From positions 1 to 64,000 of the forward strand of contig FWCC01000021.1 of NCBI GenBank assembly GCA_900169235.1: a stretch of 64,000 nucleotides of DNA, read 5' to 3'. The position numbers and the translations under genes are program-made. This DNA is from Zarea fungicola (lineage: Eukaryota; Ascomycota; Sordariomycetes; Hypocreales; Cordycipitaceae). A model generated the notes under the pieces. It was not told where the DNA came from. It searched no databases and was given only the letters and a program-made list of their open reading frames with translations. Positions 54,801 to 64,000 of this stretch are shown in pieces (within the stretch, counting starts at the first letter, position 1; the number at the start of each line of letters is the position of its first letter).

Positions 54801-57800
54801 TTTGCACGCACGCGAGTACGATTGCCTCTCACCTGCTATAATACACATGTGACAAGCCAGGTTCTTAATCATCATGTGGCCTCCCAGTTGAATCAACTGG
54901 CGCGGCGAAGGGGTGCCACATCCTTTCATGCATACCTGGCTGCCCTTCAAACTTTACTGTTCCGTCTTTTACCGACTCACACAACAGAAGATATTTTCAT
55001 TGGAATGGCAGATGCCAATCGTCATGAAAGTAAATTTCTTGGTAGTGTTGGTAACTTCCTCAACTTGCTCCCTCTAAAGTTTAGACGCAGAGACTGTCAG
55101 TCATTTGGCCAAGCTATCGAAGCTGCCAGCGCCGAGGTCCATCGTGCCATGAAGCACATTGTACCTTTCGACCTGTTGCTGCAGGAGCTGAACGTTCCTC
55201 GTTCCAATGCATGGTCACCTATTTTCCAGATTTTCATTGACTACCGTCTTGTGCCAAGCCAAGCAGGGGGCAGGGCCTGGTCAGGATGCCGTGTGACAGA
55301 TGAAACTTGGCGTGCTGCGAAGAGTGCGTACGATATTGTACTCGAAGTCGCAGAGGATAAGAACGAGACTCTACTCAAAATTCATATGCAGGCGAGTTTG
55401 TACAAGGCGGAAGGAGCAGAGTTACTGTTACGAAGCTTTGTAAACTTGCTGGAAAATGTGGTTCGAGCCGGGGATGGAACTGATATGAAACAGTTACCCA
55501 GGTGGAGCAACTTGGACATGGCCAAAGCAATACAAATTGGACACGGTCAGTATCTTTTTTCTTCATTCCAGTGAACTCCACAGCTAACTGGAGAGTAGGG
55601 CAACATATGCAGCTGGAATGGCCGGCAACAGTTGCTCACCGCTTAGAGCAGATCACAGCGCTCTACCCCGACTCAATTGCAATCAAAGATGGGCATGGCG
55701 CCGTTTTAACATACTCAGAACTAGATAAACGTGTTGAGAGTTTTGCACTCATACTTCGCGACCGGCTACTGTACAAAGAAGGCAGAAGCCAAGATTCCGT
55801 CGTAGGCGTATTTCAGATGCCGACGGCCGACTATATCTGCTCTTTGCTTGCCATTCACCGAGTCGGCGCTGTCTACCTTCCGCTGGATATTCGAAACGGC
55901 CCGGCTCGTCTCAAGACAAACGTGAAAGAGGCACAGCCGGTGGCAGTTCTTCTAGATAAAGTTACAGCAAGCCGTATAGGAGAGATCGACATTGAGGAAA
56001 CGACTGTGGCGGTCATTGACGTGTCGGAAATTTCCATTCCCGCACAACGGGCTGGATATTTGAAACTGCCACATTCTGTCGCAGCGGCGAAACCTGAAGA
56101 CACAGCATACATCATCTTCACCAGTGGATCGTCCGGTGAACCGAAAGGCATCACTGTCACTCACCGTAGCCTGCGTGCAAATCTGGAAGGCTATCATCGT
56201 GACTGGGACATTGATAAGCTTGCCACCGTCACGCTTCAACAATCTCTGTTCAGTTTTGACGCCTCGCTACTGCAAATATATGCCCCTCTTACAACTGGGG
56301 GCTGCCTCGTTGTCGCACCTGCCGATGCGAGAGGGGACCCGCAAGCCATTACGAGCCTAATGGCCGAGCAAGGCGTGACCATGACCCAAGCGACGCCTTC
56401 TGAGTATGATACATGGTTCACTTACGCATTTGATACCTTGAGGCGCTGCACGGCATGGAAAGCGGCATGGTTCGGCGGGGAGCGGGCCGCGCCCGAGCTA
56501 CTCGATGGATGGCGGCGAACCTGCAAAGAACTACCTGATCTTCGTGTTTTTACAAGCTATGGTCCGACAGAGTGCACAATCTCCTCAACAAAGGTAGAAG
56601 TTGATCTTAACAACCCGGAGCTACAAGTACCGATTCCGGGCAAGCTGCTACCCAACTACAAAGCCTTCATTGTCGACGAGGACATGAACCCGGTACCGAT
56701 CGGCGTTTCTGGCGAGATTTTGATCGGTGGAATCGGCGTGGGTAGCAATGCGTACCTTAATCGGCCTGATTTGACAGCCAAAGCTTTCCGAGATGATAAG
56801 CAGCTCACCAACGTCTTGAGCCGACACACACCTTGTGAGCGATTGTATCGCACAGGCGACTATGGACGACTAAGTGAGGACGGCCGCCTTGCCGTGGAGG
56901 GCCGTATCAACGGCGATACACAGGTCAAACTCCGCGGATTCCGGATCGAGTTGGAGGAGATTGAGCGTGTTATCATTAAGGAGTCCGCCGGCGATATTAA
57001 AAGTGCCATCGTAACCTTGCGGGATGATCAAATTCACGGACAACAAGCTTTTCTAGCCGCACACATAGTTCTTCAAAGGCAGGGCAGCACAGAAGCCGAA
57101 AACAGGAGCACGAGCAGAGATATCATCAATAAGCTCCGTCTCCGATTGCAGCTTTGCATCCCGCAGTACATGTGCCCTGCCGTCATTGTGTCTCTAGACG
57201 ATTTACCGTTGACAACGCACGCCAAAGTGGACCGCAAGGCCGTTCAGGCGCTGTCGCTGCCAGTAGGTTTTGACGAGAGCGTGGATACAGAACAAGGGCA
57301 CACAACTCTCACCCCAAGCGAGCGTCGCCTTGCCCGTCTTTGGGCCAACGTGCTACCTCCCCAGCATGCGCCCCTGGTACCTGATTCCGACTTTTTCCAT
57401 CACGGTGGCAATTCACTTCTACTTGTGAAGTTGCAGAACCTTATCAAGCGGGAGTTTTCTGACGCGCCACGCTTGAGCCAATTAATGAATGCATCTAGTA
57501 TTGCCAGTATGGTAGCCCTGATCAACATGTCAGGCTTTACAATCGACTGGTACAAAGAAATAGAGCTGGATCTGCAGGGCAGTAGCCTGTTACTTCCACC
57601 TGGACACTACCTAAACCGCAGCCAAGGCCACTGTATCCTAGTCACCGGCGCAACAGGTCATATTGGCCGATGCGTTGTCGCACGACTTGCAAACAACAAG
57701 CATGTCAGGAAAGTTATTTGTCTCGTGAGGCCCGCAGCAGGGCGGGATATGACTGCTTTGTTCCCAGGCATGGACAAGGTCCAGACTCTTTCGAGCGAGC

Positions 57801-58615
57801 TTCCTTACCTAGGCGCCGAGAACCCAGAGCTGTCGGATGTGACCACAATACTTCACTGCGCCGCAAATCGCACTTTTTGGGACAGCTACACGGCTGCAAA
57901 GCCAGTAAACGTGGAAGCGGTAAAGGTGTTAGCCAAGCTATGCCTCCGCACAGGTGCCCATCTCCACATTCTTAGCTCTGGCAATGTCGCAGCGTACGAG
58001 TCTGATGCTAGCGAGTCTGATACTCTTTTGCCACGCCCCAACCCTGAGGATGGTTACATCGCATCGAAGTGGGTAGCTGAGCGATATCTAGCGAGCGCCA
58101 CACGCCAGCTTGGTTTGCGTGCCACTGTACATCGACTATGTCAAGTTCCTCAAGTGAATATTGCTGAAGATGGGAGTCTAGAAGAATCCAAGGCAACTGA
58201 GACGGAGACAGCTATTGTGAGGAGCATGATCGCTGTCGCTTCATCCCTGAGCAAGCGACCGGATTTCGGGCAAAGGGATCGCGGATGGTTCGATGTCACG
58301 CCATTGTCGGACTTGGTCGACGATATAACTGCAGTGGTGACCGCTAGGGCGGAGGAGGGGCAACAAGAAGCTGGCATCATTTCCGTCATTAATTACCCTG
58401 CAGCTTCGCGGGTTAGGACGGATATGCTTGTCTCCTCCACTGAAGCATTGCTTGAAAGCATAACCAACAAAGAATCATTCCTAAAGCTACCGCTAGTCTC
58501 TGGTCTACACTTTATTGGCCTTGCTAAACGCGCCGGGATATTTGACTGGGCTATCACGGCACACGAGCTGACATTTGCCGACGGAAACGGGCAGACAATG
58601 ATATCGCGACGATGA
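45832..58615 (+). CDS. Hybrid PKS-NRPS megasynthase
   Basis: Seven exons (45832-46154, 46234-46547, 46634-46813, 46871-47132, 47250-47455, 47524-55545, 55596-58615) encode 4108 residues; the third intron is GC..AG. Domains in order: KS (DTACSSS ~176, [11 protein letters not shown] ~318, GHTEG ~360), AT (GHSSGE ~642), DH ([10 protein letters not shown] ~974, HPGLLDS), C-methyltransferase (EIGAGDG ~1430), an ER-like region with no NADPH motif, KR (GLAGDLG ~2137, SAYIMAN ~2275), ACP (GLDSIMAV ~2457), a Ser-rich linker, C (NHIVLDG ~2778), A ([11 protein letters not shown] ~3279, SYGPTE), T (GGNSLLLV ~3706), and R (GATGHIG ~3787, GYIASK ~3922). It builds a methylated, reduced chain, amidates it with an amino acid and releases it by reduction or Dieckmann ring closure. 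The separate enoyl reductase supplies the missing ER. Amino acid not determined. Confidence 0.95.
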
Positions 58616-59169
58616 GAATGGATACTAAGAAAACTGTACATAAAGTAAATACAGCGGCTCAAGGCAGGACAAGTGTTTTAAGCCATTAGATTTTAGTTTT
58701 GAATATGGACATGTGCAGCGCGGTCAGTAGTAGCATTGAGTGCAGAGTTAATTAAGTGGCGTAGTAGTTGGTCGCCGGCGCGATTCATCCACGGCGGACT
58801 TGTCGTGCCGTCCTTTGGAGGAGGAGGGCCCACGGCTGTGTGATCCCACGTGTGGGAGCGACTACCATTGCGAGGCCCGCTTGGGCCGCTAGTGTCCGCA
58901 AGTTCAGACCAACCCGTCCGCTTTCTCTGCCAAATTCCAAGGGCACTTGGGGCCGTTGGTAGCCCAGATAATTAGCTGACTGCGTCGATACTCGACTGCA
59001 GTCTTGGCCAGTGAACGCAAGCCTGTAACTGATGGAATATTAGTCAAGTCTGCAAATACAGCATAGAGACGAACTATAAATACGGGATGCCGCTGTAGTG
59101 GGCACATAATTTTCCGGACATGAACCGCCAACCGTATTGAGCTGTTCATAGCCAGTAACAACTATCAGC
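58616..59169. promoter_or_regulatory. Intergenic, hydrolase promoter
   Basis: No gene is seen. GC-rich palindromic pieces such as CCCACGTGTGGG occur near 58847. A pair of CCG triplets spaced by eight lies at 59112-59125. The exact cluster motif is absent. Confidence 0.4.
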
Positions 59170-60326
59170 ATGACAGATTACAATAGCAAAGATGCGGTTG
59201 CCAAACTGGCTAATCAAGAGTGCGTAACATAGGTCAAGGTGCATTGCAACTTACTCCCAGTACTAACTAACCTCTTTGTTAGCCCAGAGCTGTCACAGGT
59301 AGAGTGGCTTGTAGACAAGTGCGAAATTTCTGGGCTAACCTGGTATTATAGCTGTTAAATAGTCTACCAAAATCTTCGACTCTACTACCCGTACTCTCAG
59401 AAGCAGTTACGCTTTCCAGGCAGCAACCTGTGTCAGTCACCACAGACACCGACACGGAGCTGACTATTGCAATTCCCATGCGCGATGGGCATCAAAGCAG
59501 CGCTCAAGTTTACAAACCAAAGACACAGACAGGACCCAGCCCCCTAGTCGTTCTAGCACACGGTGGTGGCTTTGTCATGGGCAGAAATACAGAAATGCAG
59601 CTTTACGCCAGGGCACTTAATCATCTCTACAACGCCACCGTTATTAGCATATCATACCGCCTCGCACCAGAGCATAAGTTCCCTGTGGCACCCTACGATA
59701 TCTGGGACAGCCTTGAATGGATTGCAAATCCCAGCAACTCAAAAACATTGGGATTCGACACTAGCGCAGGGTTTGTTCTTGGCGGTGTCTCTGCTGGCGG
59801 TAATCTTGCGGCCACTATCGCTCAAATGTGGTACGAGGAGAAGAAGTCACCACCCTTGTCGGGTATCTGGCTCAGCATTCCGCATCTCTTAGAGGCTGAG
59901 ATTGTACCACAAGAGTATAGGGACCTGTGGTTCTCCAGGGTTCAAAATGCCGATGCATTGATTCTCAACGAAGAATCCATTGCCTGGATTAAAACGGCCT
60001 ATCAGCCTGATACATACTCGCCGTATTTTTCGCCATTCAACTCAAAAGCACCACATAAGGGATTGCCTCCTGTATACCTGCAGGTTTGCGGGCAAGATCC
60101 CTTGCGCGATGATGCATTGATTTATGAGAAAGCACTACGGGATAACCGTGTAACGACGAAACTCGATGTTTATCCTGGGGTTCCACATGGCCACAATGTT
60201 CTGTTTCCAATGCTGAAATGTGCGCATAAATGCAACACTGATGGTATTTTGGGCTTTGGGTGGTTGCTGGGTGAGAAGGAACTTGACGGAAGAGTCGTGG
60301 GGAATGCGTTGTCGACAAGCAAATGA
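59170..60326 (+). CDS. Alpha/beta hydrolase, hormone-sensitive-lipase-like
   Basis: Three exons, 59170-59219, a 16-nt microexon 59283-59298, and 59352-60326, encode 346 residues starting MTDYNSKDAVAKLANQDPELSQ. The introns (63 and 53 nt) have clear CTAAC branch sites. The oxyanion motif HGGGF, nucleophile GVSAGG, acidic residue in CGQDPLRDD and the His of GVPHGH form the catalytic machinery of the HSL/arylacetamide-deacetylase class. There is no signal peptide, so it is probably cytosolic. Hydrolases in PKS-NRPS clusters can offload stalled chains, hydrolyse esters or help cyclisation. The exact function here cannot be told. It directly follows the PKS-NRPS on the same strand. Confidence 0.88.
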
Positions 60327-61382
60327 TTGTCGCGATATTGATGCCAACAAGTTAGCCGTTGCTTGCCTTCCGCGATCAATATCAATGCAAAGTTTTTATG
60401 AGCTATAATTCTATGCGACATCATATCAAGTTATAATAATACAACGCAAGGCTTTCTCGCGTCGGGAAGGCATGACATCTGGTTGAACATCTCAGAGCGG
60501 AATGCACGACAGGTCTCAGGGCCGATGAAGTAGCAGCAAAGTACAATTTTGAAACTAGTCATCTTAAATCGTACACAATTCTGCTAACTTGGAGACATGA
60601 GAAAGAAGACAACTTTGGATTCTGGGGGAAAACCGTAGAAACCTATCAACTAGCATTTCGTAGCAGATCCTGACCTCTAGCTAGCTGGATCGGTGTTAGG
60701 TATGTATTGTCCACTACTGATAAAAAGACAAGATACCAGTAGTATATCTAAAAAAAGTCATCCCTAAATCCATTTCCTATGGTATCAGCTATGAATGAAC
60801 TTATGGTATTTTAGGCAACCTCATAATCCAAAGCGAGGCGTCACTGAGCGACAAGCCCTTGATATGGCGACTGGCGAGGTGCTTTCCACAGGTGGAGCAC
60901 GACTTGTTGTGAGTAACTACTAGTTATCGTCGCAAGTCATAACGACGATCTAGGAGAGGACCGCTGCAAAAGTTTCAAGCAGAATAAATATTCAAACTCA
61001 GACTCCCTGTTTTAGCGATAAAGGCTTGAGTTAGTTTTGATCGACGTGGCCGGCAGCCCTCAGCGGGCGCTAGCGGGCGTCGCGAGCGCCACATCGGACA
61101 TTGTGGGCGACTTGACAATCAAGAAAGGGTCCCGGGAGGAGGAAGGCCGCTTCTCTTGCGTGGAGCGGAGTTTGGGTCATTACTATGGGTTGGATCACTG
61201 TGTCCAAGGATATATGGAATTGGGAAAAGGGCTTTAAAAACTCTACGTGAGGAAGCCATGGTGTTATAACAGAGAAAGCTCCCAGTGGAACACCAGTAAA
61301 ACTAGAGACCATTCACGTTAACCGACTCTTACATCTTTGCAGGACTCACCGCATTACTTCACATTATTTACCGGTAAATATT
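60327..61382. other. Intergenic, nothing recognised
   Basis: About 1 kb without a family match. A frame at 61037-61237 is short and Gly/Arg-rich, with no relatives that I know. The first exon of the SDR gene could lie in the right part. Confidence 0.4.
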
Positions 61383-62446
61383 TTGGCGGGTGTATTGATT
61401 CACTGCAATGTCGATTCGCCAGAATTTGAGCGAGTTCTATCCCCTAGCCCTACTTACCTAGAGAAAAACCTCCCCGACCTTTCGGGAAACGTATATCTAA
61501 TCACAGGCGGCACATCGGGCATCGGCCTCGCACTTGCAAAAATTCTATATGCTGGCAATGCAAAGGTTTACATTACATCGCGCAGCGACCGCTCCGCCAC
61601 AGCTGCCGCCCAGGAGATCAAATCAAGCAACCCGAAAAGTGTTGGAGAAATTCACTGCGTGGTAATGGATCTAAGTAACCTCAAGACGATTGCCCCAGCG
61701 ATTAGGGCATTTCTAGACCAGGAAGCCCTTCTACACTCTGCTTGGCTCAATGCTGGTGTCATGAATGCGCCGAAAGGCAGCACAACGCTCCAGGGACACG
61801 AACTTCATTGGGGTACCAATGTAGTTGCCCACTTCTTGATCAACAAGCTATTGACACCTATACTCGTCCATACGGCTCGTATAGCCCCATTAGGGAGTGT
61901 GAGAGTTGTCTGGGTCAGTAGCGACGGCCATGCATTCTCTCCCAAAGGCGACGGCGTTGATTGGAACGACATTAGTACCAGGAAGGCGAAAGACTGGCAG
62001 GGGGAGAAGAGTTCCATGACTTACTATGGGCAAAGTAAAGCAGGTAATATTTTACTTGCCAAAGAGTTTGCAAAGAGGCATAGGGATGACAACGTCTTGG
62101 CTGTAGTAAGTCTACATCTGTCATGGAACGTGCTTGCGGCAGCAACTGACGTGTTCCCGCACAGTCTCTCAATCCAGGACATTTAAAAACAAATCTTCAG
62201 CGACATTCTGGAAGATTATCCAAGATTCTCGTAAACTTCTTGCTCCACGATCCGTCTCTTGGTGCGTTGACGGAACTCTACGCGGGGTTTTCGAACGAGA
62301 TCAGCCTAGATAACACTGGTGCATATATTATTCCATGGGGAAGAATTGGGCACATACGAAAAGATATCGAGGACGGCTTCCTGAGACATGGTAGTGGCAA
62401 CAAGCTGTGGGATGTTCTGGAGCGCGACGTTCAACCCTACTTGTGA
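61383..62446 (+). CDS. Short-chain dehydrogenase/reductase
   Basis: Two exons (up to 62105 and from 62165; 59-nt intron) give at least 334 residues. The cofactor motif TGGTSGIG, the LNAGVM segment, the catalytic serine in VWVSSDGH and Y-x3-K in TYYGQSKAGN are all present. The C-terminal exon continues SLNPGHLKTNLQRH and LLHDPSLGALTELYAG, typical of NADP-dependent retinol-dehydrogenase-like SDRs. The 5' end is not settled. The open frame begins with TTG at 61383 and has no suitable in-frame ATG, so a small upstream exon is likely. It may reduce a ketone or aldehyde in the pathway, for instance after reductive release. No cluster-type site is visible upstream. Confidence 0.85.
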
Positions 62447-63248
62447 CAAGCTGCAGCGGTCTCCACTATCGAGGTGGCATGGATTAATTGGGTTTACGAA
62501 TATGAGCAGTGATTGTTTGTTTGTTTGGCCTTTGTTTGGCCTTTGTTTGGCACTAATCGCTGTATTTTGCTTCGTTTTTGCGCCTGCTGCAAGGAGTAGA
62601 GAACGTTCAAAGGATGGAACATGCGAATATATCTTTTGAGTCTATTTAAGAAAATCTTCGTTTCCGGCTTTGTGTTCAGAGCACTTACTATTCTTTTAAT
62701 GTTGCTTCTTTATTGTCTCGTTCTTCACAGCAGTTCTGGCTGGCACCTCCATGCTCACAATAGAGGCAGCAGTGGCCCAAAAGCCGCTAGACACAGGTGA
62801 ACATCCACAATGCCCAAGAAAACAGTACACCGCTAGCGAGAGCCTTATCATTGTAAACCCCGTTGCTATCGGAATGGTATTCGAAACAGAAAGTCAAAAG
62901 AGTTTGCGATATCGATATCTTGCATGCAATTCCCAGCAGGCGAGTTTTCTACTTGATGGTCGTAAACTCCGTTCTCTTGTGCCATGCCGACATTGTTACT
63001 TCAAAAGGCGACTAAAATTAACTGCTCTCCGGAGTTAAGAACGGGTAGTCCGTCGTCGGGGGCATTCTCCTCTGGAAACGGCCATAAGCATCCACCTTCT
63101 TTCTCAATCTTTCCAACGTAGCTGCAAAGCACTAAGAGACCGTGCATTTACGCTTCGAATAATAACTCCTTCCTCGCAATACTCTTAAAGCAATTGCGGC
63201 TCTGGTGGTGCGGTTTCTCAAAGCCACACATCTGAATGCGTTGACGTT
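62447..63248. other. Intergenic, with short tandem repeat
   Basis: No supported gene; a frame at 62751-63038 resembles nothing I know. A short TTTGTTTGGCC tandem repeat lies at 62514-62551. The right part should be the promoter of the zinc-cluster gene at 63249. Confidence 0.4.
62514..62551. repeat. Short tandem repeat of TTTGTTTGGCC units
   Basis: About three copies of an 11-nt unit, immediately downstream of the SDR gene. Confidence 0.6.
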
Positions 63249-64000
63249 ATGCCGCGTCGGAGCCGTGCCTGTGCTGAGTGCCGAAGCAGGCGAATAGGGT
63301 GTGATGGTGCCTCACCTTCCTGTTATCAATGCGTTGTGACTAAGCGGTCATGTTCTGGTCCAATTCAAGGTGTCATTATACTTGACGAGACACTCAAAAC
63401 CAGCAAGCGATTATCTCGCCGGCCGGCAGCGACCCGCTGTGAACAAACTGTCGCCGACCCGCACCAGCCATCATGTCGAGCTTTCATGTCTACTGCGTTC
63501 GTATCGCACTTTGTAAGCTTTTTTACCAGCACAGACAACGGCCCTCCTCGGAGAACATGGCTTCATGCCATGTGCGACACCGGTCAAGGCAGCAGTCGAG
63601 CGTTGTTGGCTCTTGCACTAGAGGCCACTGCCACTGCATTCTGCGGCGTCATGGAGAAGAATTTTACGCTTGTCGCAGATGCGTCGAAACTACACGGAAC
63701 AGTGCTATCCCAATATAAGAGTTTACACAATGACGGCAGCCCCGCCACGACAAGGCTATGCATATCCGTCATCCTATCTCTCCTCGAGGCCATTTGGCCA
63801 ACCAGCCAAGACGGATATTACGTCCACCTGCAGGCGTGTTGGATAATGTTGACAACATCCAATCTCTCGGAAGGAGAAAACCTTTTCATTTTGAAGCAAA
63901 TTACAACACATATAGCATACCAAACAGTGCGTAATATCTCGGCGGCTTTTTCTTGTAATTTACTGACCAGGTATCAGTTACTTGTCATCGGAACAGCGCC
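63249..64000 (+). CDS. Zn2Cys6 transcription factor, 5' part only
   Basis: From ATG 63249 (MPRRSRACAECRSRRIGC) one frame stays open to the window edge, 250 codons without a stop. The zinc cluster is C-x2-C-x6-C-x6-C-x2-C-x6-C (CAECRSRRIGC, CYQCVVTKRSC). Later segments (AFMSTAFVSHFVSFF, ISVILSLLEAIW) resemble the helical middle region of fungal zinc-cluster regulators such as those with a DUF3468-type domain, though this is only an impression. The C-terminus lies outside the window. As the second regulator next to the cluster it could control it, or belong to a neighbouring locus. Confidence 0.82.
   Translation, partial: MPRRSRACAECRSRRIGCDGASPSCYQCVVTKRSCSGPIQGVIILDETLKTSKRLSRRPAATRCEQTVADPHQPSCRAFMSTAFVSHFVSFFTSTDNGPPRRTWLHAMCDTGQGSSRALLALALEATATAFCGVMEKNFTLVADASKLHGTVLSQYKSLHNDGSPATTRLCISVILSLLEAIWPTSQDGYYVHLQACWIMLTTSNLSEGENLFILKQITTHIAYQTVRNISAAFSCNLLTRYQLLVIGTA

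Noticed and set aside
59112..59125. CCG-N8-CCG upstream of the hydrolase as a sixth regulator site
   Set aside because: Spacing is eight rather than seven and the AAA/TTT part is missing.
1..64000. tRNA genes and CRISPR arrays
   Set aside because: No convincing tRNA B-box with matching arms was found by eye, and no regularly spaced repeats of CRISPR type; the organism is eukaryotic.

Overview
The window looks like a filamentous ascomycete. The genes have short introns (about 45-120 nt, GT..AG, often with a CTAAC/CTGAC-like branch site). Families include Zn2Cys6 regulators, fused P450-reductases, a highly reducing PKS-NRPS and a BcABA3-type sesquiterpene synthase. AT-rich, gene-poor stretches with broken genes lie between them, as is usual for accessory or subtelomeric fungal DNA.

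Left part (1-9.4 kb): a gene-poor, degenerate region. The first 20 bases are the near-perfect inverted copy of 5079-5098, with a telomere-like CCCTAA flavour. Between them lie a KP4-like killer-toxin-family gene and a broken gene that may be isoprenoid-synthase-like. Next come a frameshifted UROD/MetE-like gene, a 9-nt minisatellite and a secreted protein of unknown function.

Middle left (9.4-20.7 kb): a ZIP metal transporter and a copper-type P1B ATPase are transcribed divergently. They are followed by a decayed sedolisin prodomain. A BcABA3-like alpha-ionylideneethane-type synthase and a cytochrome P450 are then transcribed divergently, a compact sesquiterpenoid pair. A 3.7 kb stretch without supportable genes follows.

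Right part (24.4-64 kb): a large hybrid polyketide-peptide cluster. In order it holds an AflR-like Zn2Cys6 regulator, a HpcH/HpaI aldolase, a one-module NRPS (A-T-C), a small lipocalin-like protein, an O-methyltransferase-fold protein with an altered catalytic motif, a P450-reductase fusion, a stand-alone methyltransferase resembling NRPS N-MT domains, a trans-acting enoyl reductase, a 4108-residue PKS-NRPS (KS-AT-DH-CMT-ER0-KR-ACP-C-A-T-R), an alpha/beta hydrolase and a short-chain dehydrogenase. The start of a second Zn2Cys6 regulator runs off the right edge.

Five copies of the motif CGG-N4-TTT-CGG sit in promoters of this cluster (aldolase, NRPS, OMT/P450, MT/ER, PKS-NRPS). By eye I found no exact copy elsewhere, so they probably mark one pathway-specific regulon. 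A plausible route: the PKS half and the trans-ER build a methylated reduced chain, and the NRPS half adds an amino acid, perhaps one supplied by the aldolase. The R domain then releases it as a tetramate or aldehyde, and the MT, P450-CPR, OMT-like and lipocalin-like proteins tailor it. How the A-T-C NRPS contributes is unknown. I do not recognise the complete set as a known pathway. A 185-nt N gap flanked on both sides by 22 nt of 18S rRNA sequence lies inside the cluster and raises an assembly or masking question.
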